From assembly GCA_013397935.1 (NCBI GenBank), contig VZRN01000792.1:203702-267701 (forward strand): 64,000 nt of DNA, given 5' to 3'. Shown one piece after another: positions 13,501 through 27,300 of this stretch. A model generated the notes under the pieces. That model did not search any database. It was not told the DNA's origin and was given only the letters and a program-made list of their open reading frames with translations. Position numbers and translations under genes: made by a program. Origin of the DNA: Dasyornis broadbenti (taxonomy: Eukaryota > Chordata > Aves > Passeriformes > Dasyornithidae). Each line of letters begins with the position of its first letter. Positions within the stretch are counted from its first letter, which is position 1.

Positions 13501-13592
13501 GAAATCTAAACTGATTTCTTCTAGAAGAAAAAACATACAAAATAAGATGTGACAGGCAATTTGGTAAAGAAGATTATTTAAAAAAAAAAAAA

Positions 13593-13640
13593 NNNNNNNN
13601 NNNNNNNNNNNNNNNNNNNNNNNNNNNNNNNNNNNNNNNN
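13593..13640. other. assembly gap (48 N)
   Basis: A run of N directly follows a 13-A homopolymer (13580-13592). The true sequence and length are unknown. Confidence 1.
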
Positions 13641-16600
13641 TTCTTTATCTTTTCCATAGTAAGAAAGGCATACAAACAAAACCCCAAGACATTTAGCAAA
13701 AGTTAAAAGGAAAGAGATGCTTCATACACTGAATCATTAAGCACACATAAAAAATATAGTGTGGGAATATTAGAAAGTGATTTAGGAAACTCAGAAAAGA
13801 ATTAGAAAACTTAGTAGCCATGCCCCACCTGAGTTACCATTGCAAGGGCTGTTACTGCTTATGCTTCAGTGCATAATCTGATTGTTAGCTGTCGCTTGAA
13901 GGGAATTTTCCTCTTTGTGTATTATTGTGTGAGTAAAGTGCTTTGAGGGATTTTTACACTTTTCTCTGAACCACTGAGGGATGAGCAGTTGCAGGCAATG
14001 TACCTGACTCAATGAGTAGCACTGGTTTTCTGCTAGAGAATGACTGTACTCCTTCTAGTCATTATTCTTTGCAGAGTTCCAGATATAGCAGAAAAAAAAA
14101 AAGGACAGGGTAAGTGCGTGTGTGACTGGCATCTGGAGCAATAGCTAATGACTGCATCATGCCTTGGATACCACAAAATCCAGATTTTAATTTTGAAAAG
14201 TAATCTCTACCATTCGCTTTCTAAATTACATAAACCCACCAATTTTCTTATGTAAATATTTCCAGACACTTTTCAGAAAAAAAAAAAAAAATTACTTAAA
14301 CAGGCTGTAGACTTCTGAAACCATAATGGGGGGTTTAAAATTAAGCATTTCTAAACAATCTTACTTCTATAGTTGTGTTAATCTTTCTAATGATGTCTTG
14401 TGAGCTTTGAATAGCCTAAATCTAAACACACTAAAAGCCTCTATGCTCACAAATAATGGTCTTCTACCCATAAGGTGTTGTCAAAGTGCAACTGAAAAGA
14501 GCAATGATTTAGGCCAACATCAATAGTAATCCTGATCCAAGCCTCCACCCCCCGCACACATAATTAGGAGATATTCCAAGACATATTTTCCTGAGAACTA
14601 CTAAAAGGATGACAGTTCACAAATGTTTTTCCTGCTGTTATAATAATCCCCACAGTCATGAGTTCATGTTGAGGGGACTTAGTCTACTGATAAGAACAAA
14701 TCTTGTAACAGTTTCATCAGCTTTTCATGGCAAAGGAAATTAATTCTATTTCAATACTTATCTATGTGCAATTTTCATAATGTGCTGCTGCATTTCTTGC
14801 ATTTACATCTGTTTAATTTCATGTTTATAGATCATGTCCACAGAGTTTAAGACATATAGGTGTATGTGTCTGCAAATATTTAAAGACCAGATGTATAACA
14901 AGTCTCTTCCTGGCAATGCTGAGAGGCTCCTAGTGAGACTTTAGATGTTTAAATCCCATGGGAAGTACTGAAAACCTTGCCAGCTGTCAGCCAGCAGCTT
15001 TAGGTGCCTACATGCCTTTAACATACTGGTATTGTATGTTCAGCTTAGAATATGAGAAACTGTAAGTGATTCAAATTACAGAATAGAAATTAGTATTGTA
15101 TACACACTACAGCATAACTGGTACAGTACAGTATTTTTTTAAAGGAATGGCAGGAGAAAGCACTGATAAACTACCAAGAATTTGTAAATATCAGTGCTAG
15201 ATTCTATGATATGATTAGTGCAAATATGTAAATTTACATATGCAGCTGGTTCTGCAGAACAGGGAAGGGAACATACAGTATTTAAACAAGTACTTTCTTG
15301 CAAAAAGAACTTTGTCACAATTGATGGGATTGCTTTGCTCATGTGTTTCCCAAGACAACCCCACTTTGACGAAGTAATTCGGCACTCACTGAGAGCAGAA
15401 CAAACCTCATCAGTTTTATGCTGCATTTTCCATTCATGCTCTTTTAGGACAACTTATTAGGATGGCCTTTATGCAGAACACCCATTTGCTCTGCTCCCAG
15501 CTCAGCAGCACCGAGGCAGCAGAGCAACCGTACATTACACTTTGTCTTCAGTAAGCTAGAGCCTCTGGAGAGAGAGTCATTTCATTTGGAGACAACTCAT
15601 GTCAGAGATGTAAAATGGAACAGAAAGGTTATGTTGCAACCTAGAACAAACCAAAAAACATTACTTCCTGAATTTATTCCTCACTGCTTTAACTTTCATT
15701 TACTGTGTGTTACTTGTTGCCCTGCTTGAGTGACATGGTGTAGAGTATTTTCCTGCTTCAAATACAAAGAAAGCATTTTCCATTGTGCTGAAACAGCCCA
15801 GAAACCTGCCCACTTCCTGACAGAGTACAGTATACAACCTCTGAAGGAAAGAGAAAAAACAGCTCCAAGCTAAAGAATATAAATAATCTCAGACAACAGA
15901 GCAATTTCATTGTTTACACGACCCTCTGCTGCTTACAAAAAGGATATATGGGAAAACGAGATTGTTTTGTTGTATGTCTGAGAGTACTGTGTTGTGACAT
16001 TGCACCTGGTAGCCTGTGGATGCCAGGAAAGAATCAAAGTAGCAGGGTTTAGCCAGCCTCATAAAATTGGACAAATTAATATTGTTTTACCAACTTATAA
16101 GTATTTCAGTAATTTTCCAGCATATTCATCACATCAGACAAATCTACTCAAATATGGATTGTTAAAGAAAGAGCATTTATAATTTTAAAGAGTATTTATA
16201 ATGAGTACTTATAATTTTCCTGTCTTCTACATGTCTTGACAAAAATGTTCAAAAAGGAAACAAAATTTCACTAGAAACCACAACAGCATATACTTGGGCA
16301 CAGGAAAAGACTAAGAGTCCTTTTTGATAAACTGAAAAAAGCTGATCAGATGTTAAATGAGAAAAAAAAATTCAGATTGGATTCTGAAGCAGTTTCTGAT
16401 AGTAGCAAAATGTGCAGATTATGGCTTTAAGGGAAAAAATTACAAGAATGAGGAAAATGAGAAGTGGCTCATCCCTTGAACTTGCTGTCATCCAGAGTTT
16501 CTAAATTCACTTCACAACTGGGGGTGAGGGGAAAAGAAGGAATGATAATTGGGAAGTCTAAAAAATTGCAGAAGGAACATCTGATGTGAACTGGCACTGA

Positions 16601-17389
16601 CAGAAAGCAGCCTCTCCTATGGGGAAGCACCAGATGAGGAGGAACGTGGTACATGCTTCCTGCTAGATTGAGATATATGGAATAATGGAGAGAAAGATAC
16701 ATCCAGGCTGCTGAGTACTGAGGAGCACGGACCTGTTCTTCATTACCCAGGGCTGGGTAGCTATTTTAAAGTTCGAACATAGAAGCCAAATAGCAGAGCT
16801 GTGACCACAAGTCAGCCAAATTCCCACTCAGAGCCAAATGCTCCAGCATGGAACAGATTTTATTACTACAGCTATGTTACATTTTCCTTTATTAAGCTGC
16901 CTTAGATTTATTTTTAAACTTTTTATTGACAGGCTAGCGTTTTTGAATATCTCAGTAATTCTGAAAATAGATCTTGTTTTACTGATACAGCGGACATCTA
17001 TCAGTGTATTAAAACGCATGCTGGTGTGGCTGGGGCTTTGCTGGCTGAAGAAGCAGAGCTATTCCTGTGGAACCTGATGCATTGACACACACTCACTTTC
17101 TAAGTGGCCATGGCAATTTTGGCTCTTGGTGCCCCTGTGCCAGAGATGATCAGCCTAAGCAGTGTCAGGAGCATGGAGTGTGTCAGTGGGCATCAAAGTC
17201 TGGTAGCCTCACTCCAACTCCTGGTGGGAGATGCATTTTCCTGGGAGGGTTTAAATGAACCCACTTCCCTTTGTCTGGGTGTGAAGAAGACAATTCCATG
17301 GATATTGTTTTGTATATCGAGTACTCCAGGTATTCCTGTCACTAATTGTCAATACCTTATACAAATTGGTAGAGATTGTGGAATTGCTA

Positions 17390-17451
17390 CAAACAAACAA
17401 ACAAACAAACAAACAAACAAACAAACAAACAAACAAACAAACAAACAAACA
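17390..17451. repeat. (CAAA)n microsatellite, about 15 copies
   Basis: Perfect tetranucleotide repeat of about 62 bp. It creates artificial Asn-Lys-Gln-Thr periodic ORFs on the plus strand and Cys-Leu-Phe-Val periodic ORFs on the minus strand; these are not genes. Confidence 0.98.
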
Positions 17452-18002
17452 TTTGGATGAAGCTGAAGTTTCCAAATACCAACACAAGTTCAAAATGTGG
17501 AGGTGCTCAAAACTTTCTAGACAGCAGATCTATCCATGTTGCACTTGGAGGCATGGACACCGGCCGGAGCAATTCCAACAGCTGGCTTTGGGGATGGCTA
17601 CAGAAGCAAACCTGCCACGGGACAGGGCATCGCAGCGGGACACCAACGTCCCTCCAAGAATGTATACTGCTGCCTGAAAGGGAAATGGACTGAGAAATTG
17701 CTAATTCAGTTCTTTCCCTTGCTTGTTGTCTGACTTAAATCTCCCCACCTACTCCTGTTTTGCAAAAGTTCTGGAAACAGCAGCAATTCCAGCAGCTTTG
17801 CAGCAGGGCAAATATCATTCAGGCTTTTAGGGCTTTTAAGCTTATGTTGAAAAGTTACTCTCCAAAGTGCTGTTTTAGATCCCATTAAGGATCAAAGATA
17901 TGCATTAAATTACACTATTGAATCCTTTTCTGCAAAAGAAGACAGAACTGGGATTTTATACCCTCAGCAACAAGAGTACAGAACCTTGCACACCCTTAGG
18001 AA

Positions 18003-18056
18003 AATGATAAGGGAAAAAAATAAAATAAAAAAAGAAAGAAAAGAAAAGAAAAAGAA
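18003..18056. repeat. A-rich homopurine tract
   Basis: Nearly pure A/G stretch of AAAAT, AAAG and AAAAG units, with a few T interruptions. Low complexity; no gene. Confidence 0.85.
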
Positions 18057-18953
18057 TATTATAATAACTGAATCCCATCTCTAAAGTTTCTTAAATACCA
18101 GCACCTTCATTTAGGTGTATGTAAGGGTGTTAATATCTTTAGGCAGAAAATTTAGGCAGACCTAAATCATGCCAAACCACACGGGTAACTTGTAATTGCA
18201 AAGAAAAAGAACAATAGCATGTTATCCAAAATTGCCTGTTATACCTACTCTGTGATAAAAACAAAGAAGTTTCTGGGGAAGATAAAGGCAAAATGTAAGG
18301 ATGACTCATATGAAGAAAGCTTAAAAGCATGTCTTGTGTCCCTTAGTTGAGACATGTAAAGATCTCCATAACCTTACGATCTTTGACTTTGCTTAGCTAT
18401 GCTTAGATAAATGTAAGTCATTAAAATGCACATCCACATTACTTCATGTGGGTTAACGAAGTATGAAACCCTCTAGTAAATTCATGATTCATGGCAGTAC
18501 GTGTGAAAAACAGCGCATACACTTCTAACCGAGGTACAATATATTTGAAAGCCACAATGTACGTTGCAGAGTTTTTTAACATAAATAGTCTACTTTTCAG
18601 ATGTGCTGAGCAACTCCAACTACTATAAAAATTGATGAGTCTCACATCAAAGTAATGTAGTGTTACATGTCCAACCCATTTATAAGTACATTTATTGTGA
18701 GGACACGCACGCTTCAGCCTCAAACTATGTTCACAGCAAACTTTCCGTGAAACACTAAACACAAACTGCCTCACGCTTTCTGGTGAGTTTAGAAGGTAAC
18801 GAGACAAGCAGCTTTACGCTGCTAATATAATGTCACTGAAGTATCTGAGAGCAGAGCAACCAACTTGACTAGTGCTGACCCCAGTGAAGTGGGTACTGCA
18901 GGCAGTTTGTGCATTTCCTTTGCCAGAGGTTAATGCCCTTTTCTAGCAAAAGC

Positions 18954-19034
18954 TTTTTCTTTCTTTTGCTCTTCCTTTTCTTTTTTTCCCCCCTTTTCCT
19001 TTTTTGTCTTTCCTTTTCCTCTTTTCCTTTCTCC
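18954..19034. repeat. polypyrimidine tract, about 80 bp
   Basis: Almost uninterrupted C/T on the plus strand with TTTTCC and TCTTTC units. The minus-strand ORF across it gives a Lys/Arg/Glu-rich peptide that is a product of low complexity, not a coding signal. Confidence 0.85.
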
Positions 19035-20463
19035 ACCATTTCACTCAATTGGGTTAAAAAGCAGACAAACAGTGAAAATGACAGGGCTAAGACAGAAATA
19101 ACCTTCAGAGGGGCTGCCAAATGAGATACGGACATCCAACAGGGAGCAGTAAATATTTCCACCCGGATGACGGTGATGATGACTGGGTTAGTCTGTCTAG
19201 CTGTGCCTCATGCCCCAATGAACTCTAAGAGTCAGGCGCATTCAGGAAGGATGAATGCAGTGAGGATGAGTGGGGGAACAGAAAGCCTCTCTTGCAGAAG
19301 GAGGCTCATAGACACAGATCTGGTAGCATGCAGCAAATAAAGACAAGGAGGAAAGAGGATGGTTCTTCATTATTACACTGGGAGTGCAAACCAGGAAAAT
19401 GGTCACTTAAGCTATAGGACAAGATTTGCTTAAAACTAAGTGAGTATAAAATTCCTGTGAGTCAGTTCAGGTTAGGAATCAGGCAGAGGTTTCTGAAGAG
19501 CAAAGCAAGTGAGGCTCTGTAGAGCCCTTCAGAATTTACTTTGGCTACAGCTGCCATCCAAGTGTTCAGGCTAGTGTTTGTGGGAAAGCAATATCGTGGT
19601 TGCCCACATCTCAGTCTGCCACTCTCATCCTCTGTGTGCATCCCCTGGCACATCCCCATTGCAGGAGCTCGCAGGAGGGCATGGCTGCCATGCAGGGAAG
19701 AGGGTCAGGAGCAGCAGCAAAGCATTTGGTTCCAGAATGTCAGTTGAGGGATAAAAATCCCCACTGACTGTGGAACTTGCATGTGGGAAAAATGGTTAAG
19801 GAGCCAGAGCCAGAGGATGACACCAGAAGGGAAGAGGCTGGTGTGAGGGAGAGGTAGTAGGCTTTGTTCTGATGTTCTAATCAAGGCTTAGCTGCTGTTA
19901 TTAAGCAGACATGATTCAATCTTAAGACTGTTCAGACATCAGGGATAATCAGGACAGCCAAGTTTAGATTTTGAATGTGAAGAAGGAAGCCATGCAAAGA
20001 AAAGCGTCACAGTGTCACAATTTATTTTCTCTGAAGCATTTGCAAATGATATTTTTCCTGGGGCTCAAGAACCTTTGGCAGGGCCAGGATGGCAATGATC
20101 AACTGAGAAAAATAAACATTCTAACCCAGATTGGCATCACCAGCTCTGTAGCTATAAAAAATAATTAATTTGCTTAGCACTTAAAACTCAGTAAAATACA
20201 AAATCTCAGGGGCCATCTGCACTTGAAAGCTCTTTGGATTAAGGCAATGTGGGAATTTACACTCCCCAGGCTCTGCTTGAACACTTAAAGCATAGTTGAC
20301 TTTTACTCCAAGCAAGACAGGTTTTCGTAACTTAATACATGTACAAAGTGGGGAGTGTCCACATATGGAGTTACTCTGAAATAACTAACTGTCCACACAG
20401 GTCAGCCCTAACAGCTAACACTGGAAGCAGGCATTTTCAGCACCCAAGCACAGAGCCTGTAAA

Positions 20464-20554
20464 CACTCACTCACTCACTCACTCACTCACTCACTCACTC
20501 ACTCACTCACTCACTCACTCACTCACTCACTCACTCACTCACTCACTCACTCAC
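20464..20554. repeat. (CACT)n microsatellite, about 23 copies
   Basis: Perfect 4-bp repeat over about 91 bp, the longest perfect microsatellite in the window. It produces a Leu-Thr-His-Ser periodic ORF on the plus strand that should not be annotated as a protein. Length polymorphism is likely. Confidence 0.98.
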
Positions 20555-21124
20555 CGTTTCATGCAGGTAGAGTTGCTCAGGCACATGCCAAAGTATTTAC
20601 TGGACTGGAGCCCTGCTTTGTAGAAAGGGACGTGTGCTGTGGCCTTGAGTACCACCTCAGAGAAAAATTTTAATCCCTGGACTGGATGCTAGTGTATCCC
20701 ACCATCCCTCCCATGTCTCAGATACCGATCCATTTGGCTCTCTCGCACTCAAAGATAATGCACATGTGTTCAGTCATACACAAACCTTGTGACACCACTT
20801 CCCCCCACGAAAAAGTCAGCCAGCTGTTACAAAATTCAGACATTTCATTAACACAGTTTACTGGCTGATACTGCCAAGCAAAACAGAGACAATTAATAAT
20901 AATCGGGACTGAAGGGTCTGAGGCAGCTTATGAGTAAAGGATTGTATTAGTTGTTTAAAAGGAAAAACTTGCTCCTGCCTGGAGTGATAGGGAACAAAGG
21001 GCAGTGATGTACAACCAGGGAGGAAAGAGACTCTCTCCGTGGCTTTTGTAGATTACTGTGTGAATGACAGGAATGGCAGGAGCAAATACCTCTTTTCATT
21101 TGCTCAGCCTGCTGGAGAAGAATA

Positions 21125-21260
21125 GCAGCGCTTGCCAATGAAGCTGCAGCTGTGCTTCAGTGCCGTTTAATCACTGTGTATGACTGAGAGTTAATTAGCT
21201 GCCATTCTTACTCCTATTTGTTGTTCTAATGACGATTTGCATAAATGTAAGAGTAGGGGG
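21125..21260. promoter_or_regulatory. candidate conserved noncoding element
   Basis: It contains a homeodomain-type TTAATTAG (21191-21198) and a perfect octamer ATTTGCAT (21235-21242), the POU-domain binding site, within about 50 bp and in non-repetitive sequence. Regulatory function is inferred from motif content only. Confidence 0.3.
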
Positions 21261-21543
21261 TAACTGATACTTGATTCTTCCCTTCAGAGGCCAGGGTGGA
21301 AGACTCGCCCATCCTAAGTGTTTATGTTTGTGGGAGATTCAATGTTGCCTTTCCATTTGACCTGATCTGCTTCTGGCTGATGAATGGTGAAAAAAGAGTT
21401 CAAAGTTGCTTATCAAACCGAGACCCCTGTTGTGCTTCTGCCTTTAGAAAGGGGCAGACTAGTTAGATGAAGAGATGACTGAGGGATTAGAAAATTACTC
21501 CCAGCTGACAGAGAGGAAAATACACATATGCATGTTTCTGTAG

Positions 21544-21620
21544 ATATATATATATAATGTATTTTAGTGATATATGTATCAGTGCTGTATCTATCTACCT
21601 ATCTATCTATCCATCCATCC
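21544..21620. repeat. compound (TA)n and (CTAT)n/(CCAT)n microsatellite
   Basis: A short TA run at 21544-21556 is followed, after about 30 bp, by a CTAT/CCAT tetranucleotide array at 21588-21620. The array is imperfect. Confidence 0.9.
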
Positions 21621-23439
21621 GATGGCAAGTAATAAATAACTTTTTAATGATAAAATATCATAAAAAATAATGGGACAGGCAGTACAACTGCAATGTTATT
21701 AGGCAATATGATGAAAAGCAAGGACTTGTAAATTTTTGCATGTCTTCTGTTGCACATCACTAACATTCAAAGTTCACTATTAAATAAAAAGAGGATCTAA
21801 CACAAAACAGAAAATCTCCAAGGAAGACAAAAATGACTCAGCGGTTCAAAAATACCTTGTGAGAGTGGGATACAAATTAAGAAATTGCATTAATTCATCA
21901 AAAAAAGGAAAATTTACCATGAAGCAGTGACATCATAAAATTGCTTTATTTACTATGGTCAGGACAATGCTTATGGCTGCTAACTGAAAGAGGCTAAGTG
22001 GAAGAACTTCCCATTTTTGGTATGATAACTTCTTGTACATGATAATATAATATGGATAATAGTTTTCAGTATTCCTCCTACACACTTGATATGCTCAAAC
22101 TGTTGTTTGACAGCATCTGTAAGCATTTAAGATTGAGAGGGCAGAAGCAGTGCATTTCTAAATTTCAAATCACTGCTGGAAAGTGTCCGGCTTTCAAGAT
22201 GACTGTATCCCTCCAAAGAGAGGTGACCACAAGAGTACATATATTCATTGCCAATTTCTCAATCTCTACACAGCTTTGCAGTGTCTGTAGCTCTTTACCT
22301 GGTCTCTAAGACACATGAGCAAACATTAATTTGGCTTTTTTACACTTCTGTCATCTATCTGCTGGATTACCTACAGACACTTCTGTATGTTTTTGACTAA
22401 ACACTAACAGAAATCAATCTTGCAGAGATGTAAGCAGAGAGCATTCAATCCACCTGAAATAAATGTGCCTAAAATGGTAACACTATCACTCCAGCTCTTA
22501 GCTGAAAGGAACACCACAGGTTTCAATGTCCTATGCAGTAACAAACCCACATGAAAATTAAAGCAATCACATTTTTGCCCATTCTCACCTTATTTTGAGT
22601 TTTGAAATATTTCAGTATTCTATTACAGCTTTTGATTCAGCCCGATTACACCAGAATCTCACATTCTCCCCTTTTCAAAGCAATTTTTAGCCCTTCAGGC
22701 AAATTAAAAATAATATTGAAGTGTACAATAAAAAATAAGCCAGCAACAACCCTCGTGATATATAATCATTACATAATTTTTCTTCAATGATTCTTTAGCA
22801 GTTTCTACATATTATGATTTTCCAAGGCTACAGTCAGAATTATTCATTGGTAAATAGGGTAAGAGAAAGTGGAAATTACAGATCTAGTGGTCAATGACAT
22901 AAAACAAATCTAAAAGAGCTGAGGGGAGAGGTTAAGTGCTATGCTAGTTAATAAGAATGACAGCTTGCTTTGAATACTCACGCTGACTGCCCAAGATATT
23001 GAATAAACCTCATTTAAACTAATTTGCATTATTTGTAGAGTCTGCGTTAGGCATCTATCATTGTCAGTGCTATTAATATTCCTTTCAGAGACCACATTAT
23101 CAGCATATTTAAATGAAAGCTTTCCTTTTCAATATTTATTAACTCATTAGTATTTCTTGGTAGTAATATCCTGGTTGTAATATCCAAATTAGTGCATACT
23201 AAGGTATTTTCTACTGATTAAACTTTCTGAATCAAAACCATTTTATTTTTCAGTACTAAAACCTCACTTGAGCTTCTGAAATTCTGCTTTTTTTATACTA
23301 TTTATATGAATGACATTTAAAACTTACATTTTTGTCTTTTTTCAGTAGGTACTAGCAAACCACAGCACTGACCACATCTTAGTAGCTGAACAAATGAGAA
23401 CTATAAATAAACACGGATATGAAAGTTAATTTGTCTTAC

Positions 23440-23587
23440 CGGGGTTACAGTCTGTGAGGAGGGAGCAGATGGAGAGGAGAACTTTAGAAATGGTTAACGC
23501 TGGACTCCAGTTGTCTTTTAAAATGTCCAGGCAGATGACGCCTTGGCTGTTAATGTTACAGTGGTAGATCCTTGTCCGGAACGTTAC
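23440..23587 (-). CDS. UBE2E2: UBE2E2 catalytic exon (active-site cysteine)
   Basis: This exon encodes 49 codons, from VTFRTRIYHCNINSQG through VICLDILKDNWSPALT to SLLTDCNP, plus the first G of the next alanine codon. The TGC codon at 23531-23533 is the thioester-forming cysteine in GVICLDIL; by alignment to the 201-residue protein it is Cys139. The HPN-type motif appears as HCN, the usual UBE2E form, with the catalytic asparagine kept. The exon starts in phase 0 after TTTCCAG and ends in phase 1 at the GTAAGA donor. It acts with E1 and RING E3 ligases to conjugate ubiquitin to lysines. The codons are intact and nothing suggests decay. Confidence 0.98.
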
Positions 23588-24317
23588 CTGGAAAGGACAG
23601 TGTATCTGAGTACAACAGCATTCAAGTCAATAATTACACAATTATTAAGTAATGAAAAATCATAAGAACTAACATTCTGCTTTTCAGTTTGAAATGACAG
23701 TACTTTGCTACTGCCGGTTAAAGACTGGGCAAGACAAAATAAAGAAAATAAACTCTCCCTCTTGCATTTGTGGCCAGCAGTGAAACTGGTTTGTGCAGGC
23801 TGTGAATGGGACACATTCCCTGAGCTTCCTCTTGCCTTGGTCTCATTAATCTCATTATTTTGTATGGGGCCAAACAAGCTATTCCAGCCCCTGATCTGGA
23901 CTATGTTCATAACTCACGTCCACAGCTCTTTCACACTTTGAAGGGAGACAGAACAAGACAGATTCTTTTACTGTCTCCATCTGTTCATCATTTGACACAA
24001 TAGATTAAGCTGTAAAAAAATGTGGAGACATCACAACACTGACTCCTGAAAAAATTGAAGTGAGATACTTTTGAGAAAGGCTGCTCAAATAAAATGCTTT
24101 TATTTCCAAATTTTAAGTTACAGCTTTATCAGTAGAATTGTTTACAAACACTTTTTGGGGTTTTTTGGTAGTTTATTTCGATGATTTCTGTATCCATTTT
24201 ATATTGTATCCCAAGTGATCCTATAGGTAACAAACGGAGGAGGAGATCATTTTAGCCCAGAACTATGTCCTTCTTCTTCAAGTTGAAAATACAGGCTTTT
24301 TATTTTAAAAGAAGCTC

Positions 24318-24342
24318 AGCTATGAAAGTGCATTTCATAGCT
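24318..24342. repeat. short inverted repeat (10-bp arms, 5-nt spacer)
   Basis: AGCTATGAAA and its reverse complement TTTCATAGCT flank GTGCA. This is a potential small hairpin with no assigned function. Confidence 0.8.
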
Positions 24343-27300
24343 CAGAATGGATACTGGGGCTATTGGATAAGAAGGGACAATATGAACAAAACCACCTCTT
24401 GGAGGTCATCAGGGACTAATTTCTCCTTCAGTTGTAACCAAATGGCAAGTCAAACCAGATGCTTTCAATTACATGTTCATAAAATCTAAAATTAAGATGC
24501 AGAATTTCAGAGATCTACCTGACCAGCAACAGCCCTGCCATGAGAGGGGCTGGTCACGCAGGAGATAACAGCAGGCAAAGTGCACCCTGACTCAGGGAGG
24601 AGGCTGTGCTCTTCACTCCGCTTGGACAGTGCCCATGGCTGGAAGTGCTCAAACACCTATCCCTGCCCTACCACAGATAAACCTGTGTCTGCAGAGTGAT
24701 GCAAACTGATCACAGGTGTGCTCCTCTTCTGATTTTCTTCAGTATCAGAGATCTCAGTGATCTCAGTGGGATTATCAGGCCACTTAGAAGCAAGCAGAAG
24801 AGAGAATCCAAGTGAAATTACATGATTAAAAGATCCTTCTCTAACACAGTGAAAAACTCGGCTCCTTTGGATTAAATCAAGAAGCTTTGACAAAATAATG
24901 GGAAAAAAGTTAGTAGATTTACGGTATTAAAACATTGCATTCAACAAGAAATACTTTTTCTTGTAAGTACTTTTCCACATAAATCTGGAAAAATGCTTTT
25001 GGAGCCCATTGTCATGCACCAGTGAGTTCTGTACCAAAGAACCCAACTAAGCAAGTTCATCAGTTTTTAAATACATCTGTATCTAAAAGTATTGCTAATT
25101 AGTGGGATAATTTGACAATTTGTCTCTCCATACCCTACATATTTGTAGGTTTTTTCATTTTACCCCTTCATTTGTGGTTTTGCTTATTGTTTTTCCAGCC
25201 TAAATGCTTCACTTCTGGGACTTTTATGAGAATTTAAAGTGTTTCTGGCACAATGATCTCAATTAATCCAAACTCTATAGCCGTATGATCTATTTTCTCC
25301 CTCTCATTAGAAGCCCACTCAAATTCAGCATTTGGAGTGAAGGAAGTCTTCTGTGAGATCAAGAAAGTTATTTATTTAAACAATTATTATTGGATGATAA
25401 AATTAAATGTTCATCTACAAAAGGAAGCTATTTTGAAGAAGGAAGGTTACCAATGCACAAAACCTATAAACTACCTTACACAAGCTGCATGCCAAAAGTG
25501 TCCAGAAAGGGAGATGGTGTGGAGAACCATCCTGTGAATTGTAGGTGCTCATTAATTCCCCAGGAAGATTAACCCCAGGAACTCTTATACTCCAGTTAGA
25601 AGTGAATCAGTGACTACTTCCTAGCAGGATGTCCCAGGAGTCAGGCCAACTTCAGCACCCACTTAATTTTAAGTATTGTACGCTAACTTTTCAGTACACT
25701 GTTGAAATAATGTTTATGCTTAAGTATTTTACCTCCACAAAGATGCTTTCCTATACTTCCACGATTTAAAAAATGGAGGCCTTTATTTAGTGGCATCTAA
25801 ATAACTGAGTAATAAGATATGTGGTTTCACTGAACGCAGGGGAAACACATTGAAACCATTGCACAGATTAAATTATACCCTCTAAAATATTTACAGACAG
25901 GTCAGTCTGACCTTCTAACCTGCTTCAGAGGTCATCAATTTAAGTGTGTATTTTAACACGTAACTGTTTTGCTGCCAGCAGAGAGGACAGACATTGCTGC
26001 GTATTCCCCTGCCTCAGCTGCTTCTGAAGCACTGAAGCAAGGACATTGGGAATTTGGCAGGATTCAGAGCCACTGAGATGAATGGAGGTAGTTCATGTCT
26101 TTCATAAACTCTTCAACACTCCATTGCCATCTCAGGCTACCTGCTGGATAACTGTATGTGGGACTACACCTGTCTGCAGTTGGAAGGCTATTTTTAGAAA
26201 AAGCTTAGACCTGAAATGTAGCATTTTTTCACTATGAGCACATATTAAACTTGTGACATTGAGAAAGGCAAGATAAGGCTTGCTGCTTACCACTGACAAA
26301 TAATGTCACTGACTTGCCAAATATGGCAGTGCACTTTAAAATGCCTGCCTAAGACAGAGGCATGTTTAATATTTAAATAATCAACACATTAATTATTTTA
26401 TAATGATAATACATTGTATTTTATTAATTGATTTTAATGTTGAAAAATCAATCCAATTAATTAATGAAAATATTCACAGTGTTTAGAATTTCAAAAGAAA
26501 CTATATTAATGACAGCCTTAACATGCTGGAAACTGTGGATTGAAGGTGGCAGGTAACAGAGTTCTTAGCCCAAGGCAGCAGAGTACAAATGGGATGACAC
26601 ATTGCTTTCCTCATCCATGTATTGCCTCAAATTGCTGATAATGTGGGAAATGCTGACATGCAACTTTCTAGATATTGTGCTTACCATACCAACACTATAA
26701 CGTTTGCAGGGTCCTCCTATTATATGTGTAGAGAGAAATCATGTGATAACACTATTCCAGGGGAACTGCATTTTCTTTATTATGGTTGCATTTTTACCTT
26801 TGATGTCACTTAAATGTTTCCTCTAAATGGTGCACTCTAATTCCATTTATCCCCTAATGAAATCACCTAAACGATCCCATGCAGGGGCTCAAGGGAGTGT
26901 GTGGGTATACAGGCAAAGTTATCTTCAGACAATTGAATGGTAGAGGAGCAATTTATGGGTTTTCTTGAACAACAAGTGTTCTCTATGGATTTACTCTCAG
27001 TCTGGAATTTAAAGAGTGTACTTAATTTTTGTTGAATAAAAGTATAGGTCAGGGAAATGCGAATTACGGGAAATAGGGGAAAATGGAACTACCTTCTGAA
27101 AACTGAGTACTACAAACAAGCTTCCAAAAGGTAACGATAAGGAATTTATATTCAATCAGTTTTGGAAGTAAACAACAACAAACTCACCTATTTATCTACT
27201 GCTGAATGCCAAACACGTAAAGCTATGGCTGGCTGTTCACTAAGTAAGTTTCAGGACTGAAAAAAGACCATTTATAAAACTTGGAAAGAGGAAACTAAGA

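Noticed and set aside
17104..17693. Plus-strand ORFs of 103-118 codons with Asn-Lys-Gln-Thr repeats
   Set aside because: They are created by reading a (CAAA)n microsatellite; the flanks show no coding features.
18869..19162. Lys/Arg/Glu-rich minus-strand ORF resembling a nuclear basic domain
   Set aside because: It is translation of a low-complexity polypyrimidine/polypurine tract.
20339..20623. 94-codon ORF with Leu-Thr-His-Ser repeats
   Set aside because: Artefact of the (CACT)n array.
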